DNA of 64,000 nucleotides from Streptomyces sp. RPT161 (lineage in GTDB: Bacteria; Actinomycetota; Actinomycetes; Streptomycetales; Streptomycetaceae): positions 124,001 to 188,000 of the forward strand of contig NZ_JAPZVN010000011.1 in NCBI RefSeq assembly GCF_027533845.1. The letters are read 5' to 3'. The position numbers were made by a program, and so were the translations under genes. Positions 16,965-25,300 of this stretch are shown in pieces. The first letter of the stretch is position 1; the number at the start of each line of letters is the position of its first letter. The notes beneath the pieces are model-generated. The model had not been told where the DNA came from and did no database searches. It saw only the letters and a list, made by a program, of their open reading frames with translations.

Positions 16965-17741
16965 ATGGACACCGCCCCGCAGGAACACGAGGCTGATGTG
17001 GCCAGTGCGGCAGCCGTGTTCGGTGATGCTTCCCGGGTGCGGGTGCTGCTGGCGCTCGGTGACGGGCGGCGACTGCCCGCGAGCGTGCTGGCCGCGGAGG
17101 CCGGGATCAGTCCCTCGACCACCAGCGCCCACCTGGCCAGGCTGCTGGAGGCCGGACTGGTCACCGTCGAGTGCCACGGCCGCCATCGTTACTACCGGCT
17201 CAGCGGTCCCGAGGTCTCCGACGTACTGGAGGCGCTCGCCAGGGTCGCGCCGCCCAAGGCGGTGCGCTCGCTGCGCGAGGGCACCCGGGCCGCGCAGCTG
17301 CGGCGCTGCCGTACCTGTTACGACCACCTCGCCGGACGGCTCGGGGTGGCGTTGATGGACGCCCTGCTGGCCAACGGCGTCCTCGCGGGCGGCGACGGAC
17401 GGTACCGGGAGGAGGCGGCGGACCACGACCGGCCCTCGGCGTACGGACGCGACATGGCGTACGAACTCACCGGCCACGGGCGGCGGGTCCTCACCGAGTT
17501 CGGGGTCGACCCGGACGAGTTGCCGCGCCGCAGGCCCGCGGTCCGCTACTGCGTGGACTGGAGCGAGCAGCGCCACCACCTGTCCGGCGCGCTCGGCGCG
17601 GCGCTGACCGGGCGGCTGTTCGCGCTGGGCTGGATCCGCCGGGGTGACGCCCGGCGTGTCGTGCGGATCACCGACGAGGGCCGGACGGGCATGGTGCGCA
17701 CCTTCGGCATCCCGGAGGACTGGGACGCGCCCGCGGCCTGA
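16965..17741 (+). CDS. ArsR/DUF-type helix-turn-helix transcriptional regulator
   Basis: 258 residues from ATG 16965, chosen over ATG 16959 because GGAGG at 16953-16957 is correctly spaced only for the later one. The N-terminal winged helix reads ASRVRVLLALGDG, SVLAAEAGISPSTTSAHLARLLEAGL and GRHRYYRL, the ArsR pattern. A longer C-terminal part contains CRTCYDHLAGRLG and RPAVRYCVDWSEQRHHLSG, typical of the larger streptomycete members. It is divergent from the MFS exporter and probably controls it. No inducer can be named. Confidence 0.92.
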   Translation: MDTAPQEHEADVASAAAVFGDASRVRVLLALGDGRRLPASVLAAEAGISPSTTSAHLARLLEAGLVTVECHGRHRYYRLSGPEVSDVLEALARVAPPKAVRSLREGTRAAQLRRCRTCYDHLAGRLGVALMDALLANGVLAGGDGRYREEAADHDRPSAYGRDMAYELTGHGRRVLTEFGVDPDELPRRRPAVRYCVDWSEQRHHLSGALGAALTGRLFALGWIRRGDARRVVRITDEGRTGMVRTFGIPEDWDAPAA

Positions 17742-17854
17742 GGTGTGCGCCCGGTAAAGGCGCTGTTTCCCCATCACACCTGCGTTCGCTTAGGCTTCCC
17801 GTCAACGGTTTCGGCCCGGCAGGCGGTCACGGGGGTCAACGGAGGGAAGCGGCG

Positions 17855-18505
17855 TTGCACGTATCGGAGTGGCTTCAGACCATCCCGCCCATCGCGGTCT
17901 ATCTGATGGTCGCCGGGGTGATCGGGGTGGAGAGCCTGGGCGTTCCGCTGCCGGGTGAGGTCGTGCTGGTCAGTGCCGCGCTGCTCGCCTCGCACGGCAC
18001 CGTCGACCCGCTGTTCGTCGGGGTGTTCGCGGTCACCGGCGCGGTGGTCGGCGACTCCATCGGCTACGCGATCGGGCGCAAGGGCGGCCGGGCGCTGTTC
18101 GAACGGCTGGGCCGGAAGTTCCCCAAGCACTTCGGCCCCGAGCATCTGGCCAACGCGGAGCGGTCCTTCCGTCGCTGGGGCATGTGGGCGGTGTTCTTCG
18201 GCCGGTTCGTCGCGCTGCTGCGCATCTTCGCCGGTCCGATCGCGGGCATGCTGCACATGCGGTACTGGAAGTTCCTCACCGCCAACCTGCTCGGCGGTAT
18301 CGCCTGGGCCGGGGGCACCACGGCGGCGGTCTACTACGTCGGGGTCGTCGCCGAGGCGTGGCTGAAGAAGTTCTCGTACTTCGGGCTCGCGGCGGCGGTG
18401 CTGATCGGCATCGGTTCGTTCGTGGTGGTGCGGCGCCGGGCCAAGTCGCACGCGGCGCGACAGGAGACGGCGGCGGAGCCGGTGTCCGCCCCGGTCGGGG
18501 AGTGA
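17855..18505 (+). CDS. DedA family membrane protein
   Basis: 216 residues. The start is TTG 17855, supported by GGAGGG at 17841-17846. DedA features: VIGVESLGVPLPGEVVL (the re-entrant ESxxxPLPGE loop), GDSIGYAIGRKGG, and FFGRFVALLRIFAGPIAGML. DedA proteins are flippases or carriers for lipid intermediates such as undecaprenyl phosphate and phosphatidylethanolamine. Convergent with the gamma-carbonic anhydrase gene. Confidence 0.93.
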   Translation: MHVSEWLQTIPPIAVYLMVAGVIGVESLGVPLPGEVVLVSAALLASHGTVDPLFVGVFAVTGAVVGDSIGYAIGRKGGRALFERLGRKFPKHFGPEHLANAERSFRRWGMWAVFFGRFVALLRIFAGPIAGMLHMRYWKFLTANLLGGIAWAGGTTAAVYYVGVVAEAWLKKFSYFGLAAAVLIGIGSFVVVRRRAKSHAARQETAAEPVSAPVGE

Positions 18506-18515
18506 CCGGCGCGGC

Positions 18516-19049
18516 TCACCGCGGGGCGAACGCCTTGCGGTGGGCCGCCGCCAGCTGTACGTAGTGCGCCGCGTTGGCCCGCACCAACTCCCGTTCCTCA
18601 TCGGTGAGTCGGCGCTTGACCCGGGCGGGGACACCGGCCACCAGCGAACCGGGCGGCACCTGTAGGCCCTGCGGCACCAGGGCGGCTGCCGCGACCAGCG
18701 AACCGGCGCCTATACGCGCCCCGTTGAGGACGGTGGCGCCCATGCCCACCAGTACGTCGTCCTCGATGACGCAGCCGTGGAGCACCGCGTTGTGCCCGAC
18801 CGAGACCCGCTCACCGACGACCGCCGGGTAGCCCGGGTCGGCGTGCACGGTGCAGTTGTCCTGGATGTTGCTGTCGGCGCCGATCGTGATCCGTTCACAG
18901 TCGCCGCGCAGCACCGTGTGGTACCAGACGCTGGAGCCCGCAGCCAGTCGAACCTCGCCCAGTACCACGGCCGTTGGCGCGACGAACGCCTCGGCGGCCA
19001 CCTCGGGTTCGCGTCCCGCCACGCCGGTGACCAACGCCCGCCGCTCCAT
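18516..19049 (-). CDS. Gamma-class carbonic anhydrase-like protein
   Basis: 177 residues from ATG 19049. It is a left-handed beta-helix with hexapeptide repeats and the metal-site signature of gamma-carbonic anhydrases: VWYHTVLRGDCERITIG, NIQDNCTVHAD and SVGHNAVLHGC, giving the expected His residues. Many such proteins (YrdA/CaiE type) have no proven anhydrase activity. The end carries the usual helix with LTDEERELV. Confidence 0.92.
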   Translation of the reverse strand: MERRALVTGVAGREPEVAAEAFVAPTAVVLGEVRLAAGSSVWYHTVLRGDCERITIGADSNIQDNCTVHADPGYPAVVGERVSVGHNAVLHGCVIEDDVLVGMGATVLNGARIGAGSLVAAAALVPQGLQVPPGSLVAGVPARVKRRLTDEERELVRANAAHYVQLAAAHRKAFAPR

Positions 19050-19111
19050 GCAGACTCCTCCGTCCCTGTCCCGGTACCGCGATGATCGCACGTGGTCGCT
19101 ACTGTGTGCGA

Positions 19112-19873
19112 GTGCCGAAGAACAGCAACGTGTTCTCATCCCTGCCGCCGCTGGCGGCTCTGACGGCCTGGCGCCGCCGCGTCGCCTCTGGCTTGATACA
19201 CCGCGGTGCCCGCTGGATACGGGAGACCGCCGCGGTCAGTGCGGAGCGCCCCGGCCCGTTCCGTTTCGGCCGGATCGGCCCCGGCACGCGGCTGGCGTAC
19301 CCACAGGGGACGATCTTCGGCGAGCGGTGGATCGAGTTGGGCGACTACTGCATCATCGGCGAGCAGGTCACCCTGACCGTTGGCATGGTGCCGGGCATGG
19401 AGTTCGGGCCGGATCCGGTGCTGCGGCTCGGAGACGGCGTCGTGCTGGGGCGCGGCAGCCATGTGGTGGCCTCCCAGCCGGTGGTCTTCGGACGGGAGGT
19501 GTACTGCGGCCCGTACGTGTACGTGACCAGTGACAACCACTCGTACGACGACCCCGGCCAGCCGATCGGCAAGCAGTGGCCGCGCACCGCGCCGGTCGAG
19601 ATCGGCACCGGAAGCTGGCTGGGCGCGGGCGCGGTGGTCCTGCCGGGCGCCCGGCTCGGCCGCAACGTGGTGGTCGCGGCGGGCTCGGTGGTACGCGGCG
19701 AGGTGCCCGACCACTCGGTGGTGGCCGGGGCGCCCGCGCGGATCGTACGGCGTTGGGACGCCGAGCAGGGCTGGCAGCCGCCGTTGCGCACCCCCGCGCC
19801 GGTGCCGCTGCCGCCGGGGCTGACCCCTGAACAGGTGCTGGCCCTGGCGCGACTGGACCCGGAGGCGCAGTAG
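19112..19873 (+). CDS. Acyltransferase with left-handed beta-helix (hexapeptide repeats)
   Basis: 253 residues from GTG 19112 (VPKNSN); TACTGT lies 6 nt upstream, suggesting a leaderless message. Hexapeptide turns run from about residue 65 to 205 and include VTSDNHSYDDPG with the catalytic His of xenobiotic/sugar O-acetyltransferases, then GSWLGAGAVVLPG and GSVVRGEVPDHSVVAGAPARIV. The acceptor is unknown. The N-terminus is basic (AWRRRVAS). Divergent from the gamma-carbonic anhydrase gene. Confidence 0.88.
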   Translation: MPKNSNVFSSLPPLAALTAWRRRVASGLIHRGARWIRETAAVSAERPGPFRFGRIGPGTRLAYPQGTIFGERWIELGDYCIIGEQVTLTVGMVPGMEFGPDPVLRLGDGVVLGRGSHVVASQPVVFGREVYCGPYVYVTSDNHSYDDPGQPIGKQWPRTAPVEIGTGSWLGAGAVVLPGARLGRNVVVAAGSVVRGEVPDHSVVAGAPARIVRRWDAEQGWQPPLRTPAPVPLPPGLTPEQVLALARLDPEAQ

Positions 19874-19886
19874 CGTTCGGCCGCCG

Positions 19887-20750
19887 CTACCCGGCGGCCA
19901 GCAGCACCGACCCGGCGAGCGCGAGCCCGGCGCCCGCGGCCTGCACCATGCGCAGCCGCTCCTTGAGCACGAACCGGGCGGCGAGCGCCGTGACCACCGG
20001 GTACAGCGAGGCGAGCACGGCGGCGACGGCCACCGAGCCATGCCGTGCCGCCAGCGCGTACGAGCCGTTGGCGGCCACATCGGCGAGTCCGACGAAGACC
20101 AGCGCTGGCAGACTGCGCCGCACCAGTGCCGCTCCGCCCTCCGGAAGCGCCGGGGCACCCCGGCGCACCGAGACCGCCAGCGCCGTGCCGCCGACCACGA
20201 CGTTGCACAGGCGCTGGACGAACAGCGCGAGGAAAAGGCCGGTCACATTGACCGAGGCAGCGGCTATCAGTGCCATCACGGCGCCGAAACCCATCGCCGC
20301 GACCAGGGTCAGCATGATCGCCTGCCGCCGCACCGCCGCACCGCGGAACTCCGGGCCGCCGGCGAGCATCACCCCGACGACGGCCACCACGATGCCCGCG
20401 ATCCGCAGCGGTCCCGGGCGCTCGCCGAGCGCCAGCCCGACGCCCACCGGCACCACCACGCCGATCGTGGCCAGCGGTGAGACCACGCCCATCGGGCCGA
20501 GCGCCAGCGCCCGGTAGAAGCACAGCATCGCGGCGGGGCCGACCACTCCCGCGGCCACCGCGAACCACAGCCGCGGCCCCGCTTCACTCCATCCGCCGGT
20601 GCCGACCACGATGCCGCCCAGCACCAGGGCGGCGGCGGTCTGCGACACCACGACCACGGTCAGGGCGGGGAACCGGCGGGTCAGCAGCCCGCCGCCGAAG
20701 TCGGCGAGCCCCCAGAGCAGACTGGTGGCCAGGGCGAAAACCGCTGTCAC
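19887..20750 (-). CDS. EamA/DMT-superfamily transporter
   Basis: 287 residues, ten hydrophobic helices in two EamA repeats, each ending with the conserved glutamate element (ALGERPGPLRIAG and VLKERLRMVQAAG). Members export amino acids, drugs or metabolites. It is divergent from the XRE-cupin regulator gene with 145 bp between them, so that regulator probably controls it. Confidence 0.9.
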   Translation of the reverse strand: MTAVFALATSLLWGLADFGGGLLTRRFPALTVVVVSQTAAALVLGGIVVGTGGWSEAGPRLWFAVAAGVVGPAAMLCFYRALALGPMGVVSPLATIGVVVPVGVGLALGERPGPLRIAGIVVAVVGVMLAGGPEFRGAAVRRQAIMLTLVAAMGFGAVMALIAAASVNVTGLFLALFVQRLCNVVVGGTALAVSVRRGAPALPEGGAALVRRSLPALVFVGLADVAANGSYALAARHGSVAVAAVLASLYPVVTALAARFVLKERLRMVQAAGAGLALAGSVLLAAG

Positions 20751-20784
20751 GGCACTACCTCGCAGTACAGTGGGATGGACGTTT

Positions 20785-20808
20785 TAGTGCAGTCCAGCGT
20801 AGTGCACT
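20785..20808. promoter_or_regulatory. Repeated TAGTGCA boxes between the EamA and XRE-cupin genes
   Basis: TAGTGCA occurs at 20785-20791 and 20800-20806, 15 bp apart, the second inside the palindrome AGTGCACT (20801-20808). The surrounding 60 bp are AT-rich compared with the rest. A likely operator for the adjacent XRE regulator controlling both divergent genes. Confidence 0.45.
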
Positions 20809-20895
20809 GTATTGCATTACGTCATTCAAAATACTTAACGGTGCGGTCGCCTCTGGTGCCGTGCCCGGACACACCACCAAGGGGGCGGTAGGTCG

Positions 20896-21468
20896 GTGCC
20901 GGATCTCGAACACGTCGCGCAGTCGCTGGCGCGCAACCTCAAACGCCTGCGCCAGGAGCGCGGCTACTCCCTCGACGCGCTGGCGGCACGCTCCGGAGTC
21001 AGCCGCGGCATGATCATCCAGATCGAGCAGGCCCGTACCAATCCCAGCATCGGCACGGTGGTCCGCCTCGGCGACGCGCTCGGGGTGAGCATCGCCGGAC
21101 TGGTCGACCAGGCGGAGGGGCCCGCCGTCCGCATGGTCCCGCCGGAACAGGCGGTCAGGCTGTGGGAGACCCCGGCGGGCAGCCACGGCACGCTGCTGGT
21201 CGGCACCGAGGCACCCGGGCCACTGGAGCTGTGGTCCTGGCGGCTGATGCCGGGCGAGGGCCACGACTCCGACCCGCACCCGGTCGGCACCGCGGAGTTG
21301 ATCAGGGTCGAGACGGGCCGGCTGACTCTCGTGCTGGACGGCGCGGAGTTCCACATCCCCGCCGGCGCGACCGCCAGCTTCGAGGCGGCGGCGCCGCACG
21401 GCTACCACAACTCCGGCCCGGAACCGGTGGAGATGACGCTGGCGATCTCCGTACCGCCGCCGCGCTGA
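20896..21468 (+). CDS. XRE-family regulator with C-terminal cupin domain
   Basis: 190 residues from GTG 20896. The N-terminal helix-turn-helix reads LARNLKRLRQERGYSLDALAARSGVSRGMIIQIEQARTNPSI. The C-terminal cupin shows HPVGTAELIRVETGRLTLVLDG and PAGATASFEAAAPHGYHNSG, the small-molecule pocket of this family. Such proteins often regulate amino-acid or amine export or catabolism. Divergent from the EamA transporter gene; the YbaK gene follows 28 bp downstream. Confidence 0.92.
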   Translation: MPDLEHVAQSLARNLKRLRQERGYSLDALAARSGVSRGMIIQIEQARTNPSIGTVVRLGDALGVSIAGLVDQAEGPAVRMVPPEQAVRLWETPAGSHGTLLVGTEAPGPLELWSWRLMPGEGHDSDPHPVGTAELIRVETGRLTLVLDGAEFHIPAGATASFEAAAPHGYHNSGPEPVEMTLAISVPPPR

Positions 21469-21496
21469 GCCTCGTCGGCGCGCTAGCGTGCGGAGT

Positions 21497-22057
21497 ATGC
21501 ACGCTCCCATCGGAAACTTCGCGGAAGTACTCCAGGCCTCCGACCACCTCGACCTGCTGGCCCCACCGGTCGCCGAAGCGCTGCGCGCCTGGCGCGGACC
21601 GGTCCCGGTGGACCAGGTGCTCTACGTGGACTCCGACCCGGCCGACGCCGACACCGCCGTCTTCGGCGAGATCCACGGCATTCCGCCCGAGCGGTCGGCC
21701 AACTGCGTGGTCGTGGCGGGTAGGCGCGGGCAGGACGTCACGCTCGCCGGATGCGTGGTCCTGGCCCATACCCGGGCCGATGTCAACGGCCTGGTCCGCC
21801 GCCATCTCGGCGTCCGCAAGGCGTCGTTCGCGCCGATGGACACCGCGGTGGGGGAGAGCGGCATGGAGTACGGCGGCATCTCACCGATCGGACTGCCGCG
21901 CGAATGGCCGCTGTTGGTGGACGCGGCCGTGGCCGACACCCCGTATGTCGTCATCGGCAGCGGGCGGCGGCGCGGCAAGCTGCTGGTGCCCGGCAAGGCG
22001 CTGGCCGGTCTGCCGGACGCGGTGGTGCTCGAAGGGCTCGGCCGGGCCGCTGGGTGA
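21497..22057 (+). CDS. YbaK/ProX-type aminoacyl-tRNA deacylase
   Basis: 186 residues from ATG 21497. The YbaK/EbsC domain spans the protein: NCVVVAGRRGQDVTLAGCVVLAHTRADVNGLVRRHLGVRKASFAPMDTA, MEYGGISPIGLPREWPLLVDAAV and VIGSGRRRGKLLVPGKAL. These proteins hydrolyse mischarged tRNA. TAGCGT at 21484-21489 lies 7 nt before the start, fitting a leaderless transcript. Confidence 0.92.
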   Translation: MHAPIGNFAEVLQASDHLDLLAPPVAEALRAWRGPVPVDQVLYVDSDPADADTAVFGEIHGIPPERSANCVVVAGRRGQDVTLAGCVVLAHTRADVNGLVRRHLGVRKASFAPMDTAVGESGMEYGGISPIGLPREWPLLVDAAVADTPYVVIGSGRRRGKLLVPGKALAGLPDAVVLEGLGRAAG

Positions 22058-22066
22058 GGCGGCGGC

Positions 22067-22543
22067 TCAGCCGTTGGGACGCGACAGGTCGAGGGAGAGC
22101 GCGGTGGAGTGTTCGGCGAAGCCGAAGTCGCGGTACATCTCCTCCGCTTCCGGGGTGGCGTGCAGATCAACCCGGGTCACCCCGTGCTCGGCGAACCAGC
22201 CGAGCAGCGCCTCGGTCGTCGCCCGCGCGTAGCCGCGACGGCGGTGGGCCGGGTCGGTGCACACGTTGAAGACGAACCCGAACCGGCCGGTGGGGTGCCC
22301 AGGAGCGGGCAGCCGCTGCTCTACCGTGCCCACGGCGCAGGCGGCGAGCCCGCCGTCCGGCGCGTCCACCACGAACGCGCCGAGCGTTCCGCCCGGGTCG
22401 GCCAACTGCCGTCGTATGAGCCTGCGCGCCGTCTCCTCCCAACCTCCTGGTTCGTCACGGCCGTTCATCGAACGGAACATCAGACGGCGCAGCCGCACCA
22501 GTTCGGCGGCGTCCTCGGGACCGGCGGCTCGTACGGTGATCAC
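22067..22543 (-). CDS. GNAT family N-acetyltransferase
   Basis: 158 residues. It starts VRAAGPEDAAELVRLRRLMF and has the acetyl-CoA loop DPAHRRRGYARATTEALLGW, then DLHATPEAEEMYRDFGF. Full-length GNAT; the substrate is unknown. On the minus strand TAGCGT (22555-22550) stands 6 nt before the GTG, suggesting a leaderless message. Convergent with the YbaK gene. Confidence 0.9.
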   Translation of the reverse strand: MITVRAAGPEDAAELVRLRRLMFRSMNGRDEPGGWEETARRLIRRQLADPGGTLGAFVVDAPDGGLAACAVGTVEQRLPAPGHPTGRFGFVFNVCTDPAHRRRGYARATTEALLGWFAEHGVTRVDLHATPEAEEMYRDFGFAEHSTALSLDLSRPNG

Positions 22544-22646
22544 GCCAGGACGCTAGCGCAACCGGTGGGGCCTCGTTGAACCGTCCACGGAATTAGATCG
22601 TCCGCTTCTCGCCGGGGAGAGCGCTGTGCTTCCTCCACCGCCGCTG

Positions 22647-23054
22647 TCAGCGCAGCCTCGGCAGTTCGATCGCCGGGCAGCGGTCCATCACCATCTCCAG
22701 ACCCGCCTCGCGCGCCCGGTGGTACGCCTCCTCGTCCACCACGCCGAGCTGGAACCACACCGCCTTGGCCCCGATCGCCACCGCCTCGTCCGCCACCGGG
22801 CCGGCCAGCTCGGAGTTGACGAACACGTCAACCACGTCAACCGGGAACGGGATCTCGGACAGCGAGGAATACCCCTTCTCCCCGTGCACCGTCTCGGCCC
22901 TCGGATGGACGGGCACGATCCGCTTGCCGTACCGCTGGAGCACCTGCGCGACGCCGTACGCGGCCCGCTGCTCGTTGGTGGACAGCCCCACCACGGCCCA
23001 GGTGTCACCAAGCCCAGTCAGGATCCTGCGGATCGATGCCGGGTCGCCGTACAC
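22647..23054 (-). CDS. CoA-binding domain protein
   Basis: 135 residues from GTG 23054, chosen because GGAGG precedes it by 5-6 bases; a longer frame reaches 23174 without family support. Rossmann-like CoA-binding features: WAVVGLSTNEQRAAYGVAQVLQRYGKRIVPVHP, VDVVDVFVNSELAGPVADEAVAIGAKAVWFQLGV and the ending MVMDRCPAIE. Such single-domain proteins bind CoA; their physiological role is not established. Confidence 0.92.
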   Translation of the reverse strand: MYGDPASIRRILTGLGDTWAVVGLSTNEQRAAYGVAQVLQRYGKRIVPVHPRAETVHGEKGYSSLSEIPFPVDVVDVFVNSELAGPVADEAVAIGAKAVWFQLGVVDEEAYHRAREAGLEMVMDRCPAIELPRLR

Positions 23055-23167
23055 GCCTGCCTCCTGCGGGTCGCGAAATGCGTTCTGCCTCGTAACGAGC
23101 GTCGTCGGCTGGGGATTCCCGGCGACCCGGGTTTGTTCCGTGATCCGCGTCGCCGAGACTGTGGGCT

Positions 23168-23695
23168 GTGACAAGAGAACAGACAGGCTGGTTGACAGGC
23201 GGCGCCTTCGGGCTCGCCTTCGTCGAGGTGAACGCCGGTGCCCTGCCGTCGCCGGTGGGCAGCAGCCTGCGGGTGCTCGCCGTCGCCGCGTTCCTCGGGC
23301 TGGTTGCCGTGCTGCGGCGGCGCGGCCGGGCCGCCGAGTCCAGCGGTGTGCGCTTCGGACGCCGGTACTGGCTCGTGGTGGGCCTTGAGGCGGTGGTCGG
23401 GGCGGCCGGGATCGTGGTCGTCAACGCCGTGCTGCACGCGCCCCAGGCGGCGGTGGCCTGGATCGCGCTCGTCGTCGGCGTGCACTTCTTCGGGCTCGCG
23501 GTCGTCTGGCGGCGGCCCCAACTGCACTGGCTCGCAGCGGCGATGACGGCCTGCGGCGCCGCGGGCCTCGCGCTGGCCGGCTACGGCGCTTCGGCGGCGG
23601 CCATCGCCACGACCGCCGGAGTCGTCCCGGGGGCGCTGCTGCTCGGATCGGTGTGGTGGGGCGCCAACGGGAAGGCGGACGCACGGCCTTCGTAA
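23168..23695 (+). CDS. Small membrane protein, unknown function
   Basis: 175 residues from GTG 23168 with six hydrophobic segments, short loops and basic residues inside (LRRRGRAA, VWRRPQ). No family motif is recognised. GAGACT 7 nt before the start and no ribosome site suggest a leaderless message. It is separated from the next gene by only 10 bp. Confidence 0.8.
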   Translation: MTREQTGWLTGGAFGLAFVEVNAGALPSPVGSSLRVLAVAAFLGLVAVLRRRGRAAESSGVRFGRRYWLVVGLEAVVGAAGIVVVNAVLHAPQAAVAWIALVVGVHFFGLAVVWRRPQLHWLAAAMTACGAAGLALAGYGASAAAIATTAGVVPGALLLGSVWWGANGKADARPS

Positions 23696-23705
23696 GGTTT
23701 GACAC

Positions 23706-24629
23706 GTGACGCGTGAGGAACTGTTCGAGCGGCTCGCCCGGTTGAAGACCGCGCCGGTCGGTGGGCGGCGGGCGCCGCACAAACCCCTGTTGCTGCTCTG
23801 GCTGTTCGGGCGGTACGCGGAGACCGGAAGCACCGCCGTCACGTACGCCGACGCGGAGGAGCCGGTCAGCCGGCTGATCAACGACTTCGGCCCGTCCGTC
23901 GTCAGCGTCACGGCCCAACGGCAGCGCGCCGCCATGCCGTTCGTGCACCTTGAACGCACCCTGTGGCAGCTGCTCGACGGAAGCGAGCAGCCGATCGGTT
24001 CCGGCGCGCCGGAACGCGGCAACTGGCTGCGGTCCCATGGCGCGGTCGGCCGGCTGCGCCCCGAAGTGGAACTGCTGCTCTCGGATCCCGGCACGCTGGC
24101 CGCCGCCGTACGGGTCCTGCTCGACCGGCACTTCACCCCGGCGCTGGAACCGCTCGTCTGCGAAGGCGCCGGACTGGACCTGACCAGCCTTGAGGAGGCG
24201 GCCTACGCGCTGGCCCCCAGGACCCCGCGGCGGCGGACCCGACGCTCGGGCTTCGCCGAAGAGGCGCTGCGCGCCTACGCGTTCGCCTGCGCGATGTGCG
24301 GCTACGACGGGGCACTCGGCCGCAACCCCGTCGGCCTCCAGGCGGCGCACATACGGTGGCACAGCCAGGACGGCCCCGACGAGGTGCGCAACGCCCTGGC
24401 CCTGTGCGCCCTGCACCACGCCCTGCTCGACCTCGGGGTGCTCGGGCTGACGCTGGACATGCGGATACGGGTCTCCGGGCTGTACGTGGCCCGCAACGAG
24501 GCGGGCCGGGCGGTGGACGCGCTGGCCGGGCAGCTTCTGGCCGCGCCACGGCCGGGGAACCCGCCGGTCGACCCCGCGTTCATCACGTGGCACGACCGGC
24601 AGGTGTTCAAGCATCCCGCTGCCGCCTAG
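23706..24629 (+). CDS. Phosphorothioate-DNA-dependent restriction endonuclease (SBD-HNH, SprMcrA/ScoMcrA type)
   Basis: 307 residues. The N-terminal part matches sulfur-binding domains: GGRRAPHKPLLLLWLFGRYAE, SRLINDFGP and PFVHLERTLW. The C-terminal HNH nuclease shows CAMCGYDG (about residue 197), LQAAHIRWHSQDGPDEVRNALALCALHHALLDLG, with the zinc Cys, the AHI histidine and the HH pair intact. These type IV enzymes cut DNA carrying phosphorothioate made by Dnd or Ssp systems. No dnd genes are in the window. TAAGGT at 23693-23698 suggests a leaderless start at GTG 23706. Confidence 0.9.
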   Translation: MTREELFERLARLKTAPVGGRRAPHKPLLLLWLFGRYAETGSTAVTYADAEEPVSRLINDFGPSVVSVTAQRQRAAMPFVHLERTLWQLLDGSEQPIGSGAPERGNWLRSHGAVGRLRPEVELLLSDPGTLAAAVRVLLDRHFTPALEPLVCEGAGLDLTSLEEAAYALAPRTPRRRTRRSGFAEEALRAYAFACAMCGYDGALGRNPVGLQAAHIRWHSQDGPDEVRNALALCALHHALLDLGVLGLTLDMRIRVSGLYVARNEAGRAVDALAGQLLAAPRPGNPPVDPAFITWHDRQVFKHPAAA

Positions 24630-24739
24630 GGGACGCCCTGGGCCGCGGTTGCCGTGTGACTTCCGCTCCACGGTGTTGTGGCGGCCCACCGCCCTCGTCG
24701 CCCCCGCGGATCGCGAGGTCGCCCGCGGCCCGGCCCCGG

Positions 24740-25162
24740 CTACCCCCGCCTACGGCGCGCCCTGAGCGCCCGAACGGTCAGTACCGCGAGCACCGTGGCC
24801 TCCGCCGCCGCCATGGCGGGAAAGGCGTCAACCGCCCAGTGCGCGGCGGCGGTTGACAGGCTCTTGCCGTGGTGGCCCGTACCGCCGGACACCAGCTCGG
24901 CCGCCACGGTGACCACCGCGACCACCAGGGGTGGGGCCGGTACCACCCACCAGGCGCCCGCCCGGGAACAGCGCGCGGCGGACACCGCCGCGGCGAGCAC
25001 CGCGCCGACCGTGAGGCCCCAGCCCGGTGCCGAGGTGGCCAGCTCGTCGGCGGCGGCACCGGCCACCGGCAGGCACCACGCCAGCCCTGCCCCGCTTGGT
25101 GCCGCTCGTCGGGCGGGCACGGCCGGATTCCGGACCGCCCGCTCCGCGCGCTGAACTGTCAT
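24740..25162 (-). CDS. Small membrane protein (possibly DUF6542-like)
   Basis: 140 residues from ATG 25162. After a basic N-terminus there are four hydrophobic helices (LAWCLPVAGAA, WGLTVGAVLAAAVSA, VPAPPLVVAVVTVAAEL, EATVLAVLTVRAL) and a polar loop with HHGKSLSTAAAHWAVDAFPAMA, then a basic tail. The layout resembles streptomycete DUF6542 membrane proteins, but I am not sure of the family. No operon partner is apparent. Confidence 0.65.
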   Translation of the reverse strand: MTVQRAERAVRNPAVPARRAAPSGAGLAWCLPVAGAAADELATSAPGWGLTVGAVLAAAVSAARCSRAGAWWVVPAPPLVVAVVTVAAELVSGGTGHHGKSLSTAAAHWAVDAFPAMAAAEATVLAVLTVRALRARRRRG

Positions 25163-25300
25163 TCACATTCCTTCGGTGGCGGCGAGCCGTATGCTCCCGA
25201 TCACAGGACGTTCCACACCCGTCCCGGGTCGCCCTTCTTTCCCCACGCCGCACGCCGACCGCCCGCCGACGGCGGCGGGGCATGCGCATACGCTGGACGG

